A stretch of DNA of 63,590 nt, taken from contig JAJNBG010000023.1 in assembly GCA_021155905.1 (NCBI GenBank), forward strand, positions 1 to 63,590, written 5' to 3'. This document shows positions 26,601-34,150 of the stretch, one piece after another (within the stretch, counting starts at the first letter, position 1; each line of letters begins with the position of its first letter). Under the pieces are notes generated by a model. The model saw only the letters and a program-made list of their open reading frames with translations, had not been told where the DNA came from and did no database searches. Made by a program: the position numbers and the translations under genes. Origin of the DNA: Bacteroidota bacterium. Its GTDB lineage: Bacteria; Bacteroidota; Bacteroidia; B-17B0; Aurantibacillaceae.

Positions 26601-26701
26601 CCAAATTAATTGTTGAAAAAAATAAAGGGGCCAAAGTCATCAAACCTCAGCCTAAGAAACAACGTCATTTCCATTGCGATAGTGAAGAAAGCGGACTGTA
26701 A
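23657..26701 (+). CDS. Exported protein with two amidohydrolase domains, the first degenerate
   Basis: A 1014-aa protein with a signal peptide (cleavage near ALCQ). The C-terminal half is a normal metal-dependent amidohydrolase of the imidazolonepropionase-like type: DEHSH near 633 (HxH metal pair), CHSY near 800, THILEG near 825 and NSDDAE near 879, then AKMLHIDDKVGSIKVGKVADLVL. The N-terminal half has the same architecture, including LSPGKYANFFI, but where HxH should be it reads FIDLYSDYG, so it has lost the metal site and is probably structural or binds substrate. The substrate is unknown. The C-terminus is basic and ends with a His/Cys stretch. Confidence 0.88.
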   Translation: MAMYKLFSLFVSIFLISNSALCQTTFPVNGAPNNSHTIYAFTNCVLHVDADLTINNATLLIQDGKVLRSGEKLEVPKDAVQTDLKGKHIYPAFIDLYSDYGMPEVKRTDISDMPKKGAYGWNQAIKSEAEAHRLFLHNQQKADELRKLGFGSVLTVQKDGIVRGSGALVNLTSLKENESIIKDRAAGFYSFNKGSAPQDYPSSLMGAIALLRQTYYDAEWYKNNQSKTEYNISLDAFNKLQELPAIFEGNDKFNDLRGKKVGEEFKVKYIIKGGGNEYQRIYDIQNSGSQFIIPVNFPEAIDVEDPYDAEQASLTDLKHWEMAPANLAELEKNNVPFCITSADLKDKSSFLKNLRKAIKHGLTEKMALRALTFNPASFIGVQDKVGALSPGKYANFFISSTPIFEEEAVIYETWSNGIKHAYSDLSAANIDGSYLLSYNANTYKLTISKDQENYSGLVLLKDSMKAKANVAFKNNLLTLSFPYDSTFAIRFSGNYNESDKSFSGAGQYADGSWVSFKLNKTPGTDTSKTKTPKPEPKINYGKVLYPFTSYGEALSDGSIKDTWPKFKNRYDGILIQHTTIWTNEKDSVLKDQDVYLVKGKIERIGSNLEVPKTGNIKVIDGKGMHLTPGIVDEHSHIALFSVNEGAEASSAEVRMSDVINSDDINIYRQLSGGVTTAQLLHGSANPIGGQSCLIKLRWGKSPEEFKYENAPGFIKFALGENVKHSNGLNPDQVRFPQTRMGVEQLYYDYFTRATDYKKQMADFSKLTPKQIQQSKTATPRRNLDLEAIAEILDNKRFITCHSYVQSEVNMLMHVADSMKFKINTFTHILEGYKLADKMKAHGANASTFADWWAYKLEVMDAIPYNASMLTKSGVNTAINSDDAEMGRRLNQEAAKTIKYGGLTEVQALKLVTLNPAKMLHIDDKVGSIKVGKVADLVLWTDNPLSIYAKVSKTIIDGQIYYDTDEDAKLRDDIKKERARIIAKLIVEKNKGAKVIKPQPKKQRHFHCDSEESGL

Positions 26702-26703
26702 GG

Positions 26704-27192
26704 TCAGTAAAAGTTAAAACTTACCACCAGATCCCGGTGGCCGGTTTGACTATGGCAATTGATGCATCCCGCGCCCGCATCTTTATTAACGCTATAAGCA
26801 ACCGAACCATCAGCGTTAATTTCTGCCCATAACCAGGAGCCGGCTCTTTTATACATAAAGGCATATTGGCCATTGTGTTGCACCTCTTTAACTACCATGG
26901 AGCCGTTTGGAAAAATACTGCCTGCGGGTAATTTTCCATTGTCCGTTAAAGCAGTGAGGGCAATCTTATTGAACTTTAATTTAAACGCCCCATGCGGTCC
27001 ATTGGTACCGGAATAAACAGTGCCCGGATTATTCTGGTAATACGCAAAGGCCTTTTCGTTTCTACAACTATCGAACAGCGCTTTGTCACTATAGGCGATT
27101 AAAGGATTGATCCCTACATCTTTGGTGCAGGAATAAAAAACACAGGATAAAACCGTTGTCCAAAACAGAACATGTATCATCTGTCTTTTCAT
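26704..27192 (-). CDS. Cytochrome P460-like lipoprotein
   Basis: A 162-aa exported protein with a lipobox FYSC near residue 22 and a single haem c motif CINCH at residue 143 close to the C-terminus, the arrangement of the cytochrome P460 family. The preceding strands AFMYKRAGSWLWAEINADGS match that fold. Members oxidise hydroxylamine or detoxify NO, but many Bacteroidota homologues are uncharacterised. Three bases separate it from the upstream gene at 27196, so they are likely one operon. It converges with the amidohydrolase gene. Confidence 0.8.
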   Translation of the reverse strand: MKRQMIHVLFWTTVLSCVFYSCTKDVGINPLIAYSDKALFDSCRNEKAFAYYQNNPGTVYSGTNGPHGAFKLKFNKIALTALTDNGKLPAGSIFPNGSMVVKEVQHNGQYAFMYKRAGSWLWAEINADGSVAYSVNKDAGAGCINCHSQTGHRDLVVSFNFY

Positions 27193-27195
27193 GTT

Positions 27196-27660
27196 TTATG
27201 CGTTAGTTGTTAAATACCTGGATAACCACGTTGCTTTCAGGGGCTGTTTCCAGTTCGTGGCTAATTCTGAAGACTGCGTAATTGTATTATTAAATACAAG
27301 GGTGTTTTCGTCAATACTTTTATCGGCTAACAAATCTTTTATCTGCGAGGCATTGATAACCTCAACCTGGTTATTGCTTTCATACGCAACTAACAAACGG
27401 TTTAGTAACTCAATGGAAAAGGCCTGTTCAAGCTCTTTCACAAAGCGCACCTGTTTATCAATGCTGCAACCGCTCGCATTGTATTTATCTTCATTGACTT
27501 TAAAAATCAATAATCGGTTTTGGTACAATTCAAACGAAGCGTCAAGGCTTACGTCATGAGCCGTCCAGCTGTTTACAAAATTTTGACAACGGTTTTTAAA
27601 GTCGATTACCTGTTCGTTGCTTAACTCTTTGCTTAAGGTATAAATCCAGATGCGTTCCAT
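27196..27660 (-). CDS. Conserved Bacteroidota protein (often mislabelled 'ABC transporter ATPase')
   Basis: A 154-aa cytoplasmic protein that matches a family I recall from many Bacteroidota: RIWIYTLSKELS at the start, FVNSWTAHDVSLDASFELYQNRLLIF, SGCSIDKQVRFVKELE, and TLVFNNTI plus WLSRYL at the end. Annotations call it an ABC transporter ATPase, but there is no Walker A or B motif, so that name is wrong. The function is unknown. It leads the operon with the cytochrome P460-like gene. Confidence 0.72.
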   Translation of the reverse strand: MERIWIYTLSKELSNEQVIDFKNRCQNFVNSWTAHDVSLDASFELYQNRLLIFKVNEDKYNASGCSIDKQVRFVKELEQAFSIELLNRLLVAYESNNQVEVINASQIKDLLADKSIDENTLVFNNTITQSSELATNWKQPLKATWLSRYLTTNA

Positions 27661-27747
27661 AACAATTTTTGAATGATTGAGTTGATGTATGCTGATTTAA
27701 AGGTATATAGAAAATCGCTATACACTATTTCATTAAACCTCTATTTG

Positions 27748-29166
27748 TTATATAAATTTACACTTTCGGCTGGCAAAGGCGCACATTCTCAATAAAATTA
27801 AGCCATGTTTAAAGCGGGAAATGTTTGTTTCTCCGTAGGTGCGTTCTCTATAGCGAATGGGGACCTCAACAATTTTTAAGTTAAGCTTGTGCGCCCCAAA
27901 CAGCAAATCAAAATCTCCGAAAGGATCGAACTCACCAAAATATTTTCTGTTTTTGGTCAACTTAATATAATCCTCGCGAAACATTACTTTAGTTCCGCAC
28001 AAAGTATCTTTAAAACGCTGATCCAATAACCATGTAAATGCCCAGCTAAAGAAATGATTCCCCAGGTAGTTCAAAAAACGCATGGCTTCCTTATCCATCG
28101 GATACACCAAACGTGTTCCATTGATAAAATCACCTTTACTACCGGCTATGGCGTCATAGAACTTAGGGATATCTTCCGGCGGAACTGTCAAGTCTGCATC
28201 AAGGATCATCAGAATGTCACCGGTAGCGATTTTATAACCTTCACGTACTGCATCCGCTTTTCCTTTTCCTTTTTGCTGCCCTATTTTTATATCGTGAGTC
28301 GCTGCATACTTTTGTTGTATTTCCTGGATCTTTTGCCAGGTATCATCCGTACTGTTTCCTTCAATAAAAATAATCTCTACATGTTTTCCGAACTTCGGCA
28401 AACGGGTAATCGCGTTTTCAATATTGCCGCTTTCATTACGGGCCGGAATAACAACCGTTGTAGAATACTTCGTTTTATAGTCCTCCGGATTGCTTAACGG
28501 TAAAGGTTTGGCGAACGAATATGTATTTAAGCTGAAAAACCGGAATGGAGGAAATTTAGCCAGGAACAAATTAAAAAACTCCGCGATCAATGGAATGTAG
28601 AAAGGGAAAATAAAACGCTTGCTATTTCTGTACACATCGAAACCGGATACAAATAATAAATTGTTAACGTCTTTTATATTCAACCAGTTCTGTGTAGGCG
28701 TTTTTGTTTTTAAACCGATTAACTCCGCAAATTTTAAAAGCGGCTCCCATAAGGAATTGTAATACTGAACAATAATCTTTGTATTCGGATGGCTTACCTT
28801 TTTTACCTGCTCAAATACAGCTTGTATATCATCCACAAAACCGATCAGGTTGCTGATCACCACAAAATCATAAGTACCCTGAAGAGTGATGTTGTTCGCG
28901 TCCATCAAGATGAACTCTATATTTTTACCGGCATGCTTTTCCTTTGCCCAGGCGATTTGTCCTTCGCTAAAATCAATTCCGGTTTTTTTACTTCCCGCAA
29001 TTCCGGCAAGTAAATCGCCACTTCCACATCCTACTTCTAATACAGAACTATCTTCATGAGAAAAATAATTACAGTAGTCTGTGATTTCCCTCCAGTAATA
29101 ATTTGTGATCCCACGTCCTTTTCTTTTAGCAGCAAGGATGTTAAAATATTCTTTTATGTTTTGCAC
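27748..29166 (-). CDS. Methyltransferase-glycosyltransferase family 2 fusion protein
   Basis: A 472-aa two-domain enzyme. Residues 1-180 are a class I SAM methyltransferase with VLEVGCGSGDLL at 42-53, the acidic GIDFSEGQ near 63 and DFVVISNLIG near 100. Residues 235-472 are a GT2 enzyme of the dolichyl-phosphate-mannose-synthase type: TTVVIPARNESGN at 236-248, FIEGNSTDDT, the ILDADLTVP metal motif at 321-329, DTLCGTKVMFRE, and RERTYGETNISRF. The methyltransferase part could methylate the sugar or lipid handled by the GT. No TM helices follow the GT domain. It stands alone, away from the polysaccharide genes. Confidence 0.85.
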   Translation of the reverse strand: MQNIKEYFNILAAKRKGRGITNYYWREITDYCNYFSHEDSSVLEVGCGSGDLLAGIAGSKKTGIDFSEGQIAWAKEKHAGKNIEFILMDANNITLQGTYDFVVISNLIGFVDDIQAVFEQVKKVSHPNTKIIVQYYNSLWEPLLKFAELIGLKTKTPTQNWLNIKDVNNLLFVSGFDVYRNSKRFIFPFYIPLIAEFFNLFLAKFPPFRFFSLNTYSFAKPLPLSNPEDYKTKYSTTVVIPARNESGNIENAITRLPKFGKHVEIIFIEGNSTDDTWQKIQEIQQKYAATHDIKIGQQKGKGKADAVREGYKIATGDILMILDADLTVPPEDIPKFYDAIAGSKGDFINGTRLVYPMDKEAMRFLNYLGNHFFSWAFTWLLDQRFKDTLCGTKVMFREDYIKLTKNRKYFGEFDPFGDFDLLFGAHKLNLKIVEVPIRYRERTYGETNISRFKHGLILLRMCAFASRKCKFI

Positions 29167-29322
29167 TATGCGTTAAATTAAGAGGCCTAATTTACAAGTT
29201 TAATTTCAATATTATTGAAATAATTAAGTGCTCAAAAACATCAGATCTATATTAAAATCAATGTTTTACTCATTTATTACAGGCAAAGATTTGGTAAAAT
29301 GCAAATCAGAAAGGTATGAATT

Positions 29323-29368
29323 TGATTATAATACTTCGGATTTATGATTATAATACTAAAAGGATTTA
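29323..29368 (+). repeat. Tandem direct repeat upstream of 29405
   Basis: Two units share TGATTATAATACT (29323-29335 and 29345-29357), each followed by GGATTTA (29338-29344 and 29362-29368). The first halves start 22 bp apart, about two helical turns. The rest of the 238-bp gap upstream (29167-29404) holds no gene that I can see. Confidence 0.5.
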
Positions 29369-29404
29369 TAACTTTATTATCCGTAAAACCTTGAACTCAA
29401 TTCC

Positions 29405-29827
29405 ATGCCAAAATTAAAATACATTATGCTTGTTTTTATGCTTAGCCATTTAAGTATAACAGCGCAGGTAGCTAAAAAAAATTTGAATTATGCAAAGCAA
29501 CCTTATTGGATAGAAATGATGCGTGACCCAAACACAAACTATTTTGAGACCATTAAAGCGTACACTGTTTTTTGGGAGAAAAGAAAAAAGCCAAAAGAAG
29601 AGGACGATATAATCGGGCAATCAAAAACTATTGAAGCTAAAAAGAATTTTTTGCAACGCTGGTTTAAATCGAAAGAAGAGCGTGAGGAAGAGGAAATAAA
29701 AAAATACGCATTGGATGTTAAAAAATTCAGGCATTGGAAAATTATTACCGAACCTTATGTTCAAGAAGACGGGAAAATACTAAGTGCAGATGAACGCCTA
29801 AAAATATGGCAGGACCAGCAAAAATAA
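29405..29827 (+). CDS. Small secreted protein, module partner of VPS10-type T9SS cargo
   Basis: A 140-aa protein with a signal peptide ending near ITAQ. The pattern QPYWIEMMRDPNTNYFETIK, then FW-x-x-R and, near the end, KFRHWKIITEPYVQEDGKI resembles a short N-terminal module I recall at the start of large Bacteroidota VPS10/PKD surface proteins; here it is a separate gene with a highly charged insert (KPKEEDD, EEREEEEIKK) in the middle. The next gene, 48 bp away, encodes such a VPS10 protein. Function unknown. Confidence 0.65.
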   Translation: MPKLKYIMLVFMLSHLSITAQVAKKNLNYAKQPYWIEMMRDPNTNYFETIKAYTVFWEKRKKPKEEDDIIGQSKTIEAKKNFLQRWFKSKEEREEEEIKKYALDVKKFRHWKIITEPYVQEDGKILSADERLKIWQDQQK

Positions 29828-29875
29828 ACTATACAAAATTACATCCATTACTTATATATCCTTTAAATTATCAGT

Positions 29876-32800
29876 ATGATTAGCATTAAACTATTTTTAA
29901 TATCTGCATTACTTTGTTTGGGCATATTTTCAATTGCACAGCCCGGCACTATATGGCAGCAAACGGGACCAACTCTTTTCCCCTTAAATGAAAGCGGGCA
30001 GGTAAATGGCATTGGACGCGTTTGCCAGCTCAAATTTCATCCATCTAATCCATTAAAAATGTATGCTGTTAGCGCGTCAGGCGGATTGTGGATAAGTAAT
30101 GATAGCGCTTTAACCTGGGTAAAAACCGGAACAGATAATCTGCCTACAACGGCCTGCGCGTCGGCATGTATAGATTATACGAATGATAATATAATTTATT
30201 TAGGAACCGGCGACCCTAATTATTATTACGGTGATTATGGGATTTGGAAAAGTGTGGACGGAGGTGCAAACTGGGCGCAATCAACCACTGGCATGGGTAA
30301 TAGGTTGCCTGTAGAAATTTTAATGGATCCTAACAATACTAGTATATTAGTTACAGCAACGGATGACGGTATTTATCGAACGGTTAACGCCGGGGCTGGT
30401 TGGAGCGAGGTAAAAGCTGGTGGCGATTTCAAAGACATGCAATTTATGCCCGGAAGCTCAAGTGTTCTTTATGCGGTGACATCATCTGAATTCTGGCGCT
30501 CAACAGATTTTGGCGCAACTTGGACACAAATTACAAATGGTGTTGTGGTGCCCGGAGGTGGCAGCGGTGGCGGCATGAGGCTTGCTGTAAGTGCAGCCAA
30601 CCCAAATGTAGTATATCTTGGTATGGTTGCCGATGAAGGGACTATCTTAAAATCTGTTGATGGCGGCACATCTTTTACAACAGTGTACCATAATCCTTCT
30701 CAAAGTTTATTAGGTTATGATGCAACCGGTGGCGGACAAGGCGATTATAATTTTAGTATGACCGCCGATCCGGCAAACGAAAATACAGTTTTTGTTACTT
30801 CCCACGTTGTTTGGCGAAGCCAGGATGGCGGTGTAACCTGGACGAAATTAACCGATTGGTACGATCAGTTACACACCGATATGCATGGAATTAAGTTTCA
30901 TCCTTTTTTTTCCAACAAACTTTTTAATATAAACGATGGTGGAGTTTGGCTAAGTAATGATTATGGTGATAACTGGGCGCCAAAAAGCGAGGGACTGAGC
31001 GCCACGGAAATATACCATGCGTCGCAAAGTCCAATAAAACGCGATATGATAAGCATTGGGACTCAGGATAACGGCGAGCTATATTTTAATGCAAACCTTT
31101 GGCGTACCAATAGAGGCGGCGATTGGTGGAGCAAATCCAGCTTTGATTATTTGACCGATAACATGGTATACTATTATGAAAACGGAAACCGAAGAATAAT
31201 TAACGGTACTGAAACAAGCTTTAACTTGCCTTTTGGTGCAAACGATGGAATGGTACTGGAATTTACCAATAAACAAAATAAGCTTGCCTTTGTCGGTGAC
31301 CAAAATATTTGGCTCAGCACAACTTTAAATAATACTGCGCCAACATGGACACAAATAAGCACTTTTAATGAAACTGTTAAAGCTATAAATTCGTCACAAG
31401 CTGACTCAACTATACTTTATGTAATTACTGCAACTAACACAATATATAGAAGCGACAATGTACTAGCAGCCACACCGGTATTTACAAATTACGCAAGCCC
31501 GGGATCTACCAATTTATTTGCAAGCATAGCAAGTGTTAAAACCAATAGTAACGTTGTTTATATATCATGCGGAAACAAAGTGTACCGCTCCGTTGATAAA
31601 GGTGCCAGCTGGGCTAACATTTCTGCAAACCTACCTGCCGTTAATATCATGAAAATATATCATGATGAGTTTAGCACTAACGAAACAGTTTACGTATGCT
31701 CGGCAACTGGCGTTTATTATAAAGATATAACCATGACAAATTGGGTAAATATTACCTACAACCTTCCATCAGTAGCAGGGATTGTTGACTTTATGATGTA
31801 CAATCCGGGTAACGCAGCCAGCTTACTGCGTGTGGCCTATTACGGACGCGGAGTATGGGAACTCCCTATAAATACTAGTATGTCTCCAGTGGCCGAATTT
31901 GCTTCCAATAAACAGGTGCTTTGCACGGGTGAACCGGTAACGTTCTCCGACTTAAGTATCGGTAATCCTATAAGTTGGAATTGGTCTTTTCCGGGCGGTA
32001 CACCATCCATTTCTAATTTGCAAAACCCGGTTGTTACTTATCCATCTATCGGAAACTATAACGTAACACTTACTGTATCAAATGCAAACGGGCCGCAAGT
32101 TATTACTAAAACAGCTTATATTGGTGTTGTTGCTCCCCTTGCACTACCATTTTCAGAAGGATTTACAACAAGTGTTGCCCCAACCAACTGGGAAAATTAT
32201 GATGCAGGAAATGATGATATCGTTTGGAAACAAAGTTTAACGGTAGGCGGATTTGGCACCAACACTAAATCTGCTTATTTCGATAATTATAATAATGATG
32301 TAAATAGAAAACGAGATGAGTTAAGAACGCCAAAATATGATTTTACATTCTCCTCACATCCTATATTAACTTTTGACAGGGCTTATGCGCGTTATGACAA
32401 CGTTAATAATGATACATTGGCTGTATTAGCATCATCGGATTGCGGAATTACTTACGATTTACTTTTCGTAAAAGGAAACACTGCCTTAGCTACTGCCCCT
32501 GATAAAGTTCAAAGTATTTTTAAACCAACAGCCTCGCAGTGGAAACGTGACACGGTCGATCTATCAGCATACGCTGGTTTGCCAAGTGTTATGATTGTTT
32601 TTCAAAACCGCGGATTTTATGGACAGGCCTTATATATTGATAACGTTAACCTTTATAGCTTATTAGCAACAACTGTTAATGATATAGATCACAATTCAAG
32701 CATTAATATATATCCGAATCCAAGTAATGGAATCGTAACTATAGACCTTCTGAAAGCTATGCGCGAAAATTACCAGTTGGATGTATTTAACGCAATTGGC

Positions 32801-32944
32801 CAAAAAGTATACACAGAACTGTTACAAAATAGTGGGGGCACCATCAAAAAAGACATTAATTTAATCCCTTACGGTAAAGGCTTGTATTTACTAAACTTTA
32901 CAGCAAACAAAAAAACCACTTCTTTAAAGATAATTATCGAGTAA
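29876..32944 (+). CDS. T9SS cargo: sortilin/VPS10-type beta-propeller with PKD domain
   Basis: A 1022-aa surface protein. After a signal peptide (cleavage near SIAQ) come VPS10/BNR repeats with Asp-box-like turns (WKSVDGGANW, WRSTDFGATW, WRSQDGGVTW, YRSVDKGASW), a beta-propeller of about 650 residues. A PKD domain lies around 670-745 (SWNWSFPGGTPSISNLQNP). A further beta-sandwich follows, and the last 80 residues are a type A T9SS sorting domain (NIYPNPSNGIVTIDL). It probably sits on the cell surface and binds protein or glycan; the substrate is unknown. The 140-aa module precedes it. Confidence 0.9.
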   Translation: MISIKLFLISALLCLGIFSIAQPGTIWQQTGPTLFPLNESGQVNGIGRVCQLKFHPSNPLKMYAVSASGGLWISNDSALTWVKTGTDNLPTTACASACIDYTNDNIIYLGTGDPNYYYGDYGIWKSVDGGANWAQSTTGMGNRLPVEILMDPNNTSILVTATDDGIYRTVNAGAGWSEVKAGGDFKDMQFMPGSSSVLYAVTSSEFWRSTDFGATWTQITNGVVVPGGGSGGGMRLAVSAANPNVVYLGMVADEGTILKSVDGGTSFTTVYHNPSQSLLGYDATGGGQGDYNFSMTADPANENTVFVTSHVVWRSQDGGVTWTKLTDWYDQLHTDMHGIKFHPFFSNKLFNINDGGVWLSNDYGDNWAPKSEGLSATEIYHASQSPIKRDMISIGTQDNGELYFNANLWRTNRGGDWWSKSSFDYLTDNMVYYYENGNRRIINGTETSFNLPFGANDGMVLEFTNKQNKLAFVGDQNIWLSTTLNNTAPTWTQISTFNETVKAINSSQADSTILYVITATNTIYRSDNVLAATPVFTNYASPGSTNLFASIASVKTNSNVVYISCGNKVYRSVDKGASWANISANLPAVNIMKIYHDEFSTNETVYVCSATGVYYKDITMTNWVNITYNLPSVAGIVDFMMYNPGNAASLLRVAYYGRGVWELPINTSMSPVAEFASNKQVLCTGEPVTFSDLSIGNPISWNWSFPGGTPSISNLQNPVVTYPSIGNYNVTLTVSNANGPQVITKTAYIGVVAPLALPFSEGFTTSVAPTNWENYDAGNDDIVWKQSLTVGGFGTNTKSAYFDNYNNDVNRKRDELRTPKYDFTFSSHPILTFDRAYARYDNVNNDTLAVLASSDCGITYDLLFVKGNTALATAPDKVQSIFKPTASQWKRDTVDLSAYAGLPSVMIVFQNRGFYGQALYIDNVNLYSLLATTVNDIDHNSSINIYPNPSNGIVTIDLLKAMRENYQLDVFNAIGQKVYTELLQNSGGTIKKDINLIPYGKGLYLLNFTANKKTTSLKIIIE

Positions 32945-34147
32945 TTAATTTTCGGCGTTTAATTTATCAGCCAAAAATTTTCCCATACTGAAACAAGCCT
33001 GCAGTAAATAGCCACCTGTCGGGGCGTCCCAATCCAGCATTTCTCCAATACAATAATGATTGGGCAATTTTTTCAGTTCCAGATTCTGATTAACCTCACT
33101 TAGAGGAATCCCGCCAACAGTGGAGATTGCCTCATCCAGAGGAGCAAGGCCTGTAACTACCAAGGGATAGGATTTGATGAATTTTGTTAAAACCCGTGCG
33201 TCTTTATATTCTTCTTTAGTCGTATTTTGTTTAATAAGTTCGATTTGTAATCCGGGAAGATTGATTCTTTTTTCCAATACCTCTTTAACCGATAATTTTC
33301 CTTTGTTTTCTATCCGTGATCTTATTTCTTCTTCACTTAAATCAGGCTTGAAATCAATGCGAATGTCTGCCATTTCTTTTTCTGACAATTGTTTTCTAAC
33401 GGCAGGACTCATGGGATAAATACCGCTTCCCTCAATGCCAAAATTTGTAATAACCGCTTCGCCTTTTCTGGCTATACTTCCACAGGTAAATGTACAGTTC
33501 TTTAAAGACTGCCCTTCGATATTTTTTAATAATTCAATGTTCCAATTGATTTGATAAGCACAGTTAGAAGGATAAAACGGATCAATTTGGATTCCCTTGC
33601 CCATAAAGTAGGGGCTCCAGTTACCGTCACTTCCGGTCACTTTCCAACTGGCTCCGCCTAAGGCAAAAACGGTGATGTCGCTTTGGATATTTGAAGTTTG
33701 ATGGTTTAAAGTTTCAAAAACTAATTGATCTTCGTTCCAGCCTTTCCATTCGTGATTATAAAAAATTTTAACATCATTCGCTGCCAGTTTTTTTTCAATA
33801 GATTTTAATACTTCTATGGGTTTGATCCCTTTTACAGGAAACACACGTTTACTGGTTCCTACATAAGTTTCGATACCAATGGATTGGAGCCAGTTTCTGA
33901 AATCTGTGTTGGAAAAATGGTTTAAAAACGGTTTTATAAATTCCCGGGGGTGATAACGTTGTGCAAACTGTTCTATGTTTTCAGAGTGCGTTAAGTTGAA
34001 TCCTCCTTTGCCGGCTACCAGGAATTTTCGGCCCAGGGCTGCATTCTTTTCGTAAATCGAAATATTAAATTGCATGCTATCTAATGAACAAGCCAGCATC
34101 AAGGATGCCGGCCCGCCACCAATAATAATCACATTTTTTTTTAGCAC
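32945..34147 (-). CDS. TIGR03862-type NAD(P)/FAD-dependent flavoprotein
   Basis: A 400-aa flavoprotein of the HI0933/BaiN-like group. It has the FAD fold IIIGGGPASLMLACSL at the N-terminus, then GRKFLVAGKGGFNLTHSE near 40, the typical GGASWKVTGSDGNWSPY near 168 and a C-terminal EMLDWDAPTGGYLLQACFSMG FAD-binding end. The reaction is unknown for this subfamily. It is on the minus strand, ends one base from the stop of the VPS10 cargo gene, and follows the dipeptidase gene by 3 bases, so it is likely cotranscribed with it. Confidence 0.88.
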   Translation of the reverse strand: MLKKNVIIIGGGPASLMLACSLDSMQFNISIYEKNAALGRKFLVAGKGGFNLTHSENIEQFAQRYHPREFIKPFLNHFSNTDFRNWLQSIGIETYVGTSKRVFPVKGIKPIEVLKSIEKKLAANDVKIFYNHEWKGWNEDQLVFETLNHQTSNIQSDITVFALGGASWKVTGSDGNWSPYFMGKGIQIDPFYPSNCAYQINWNIELLKNIEGQSLKNCTFTCGSIARKGEAVITNFGIEGSGIYPMSPAVRKQLSEKEMADIRIDFKPDLSEEEIRSRIENKGKLSVKEVLEKRINLPGLQIELIKQNTTKEEYKDARVLTKFIKSYPLVVTGLAPLDEAISTVGGIPLSEVNQNLELKKLPNHYCIGEMLDWDAPTGGYLLQACFSMGKFLADKLNAEN

Positions 34148-34150
34148 CGC

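Noticed and set aside
27196..27660. ABC transporter ATPase
   Set aside because: No Walker A, Walker B or signature motif is present despite the name used for this family.
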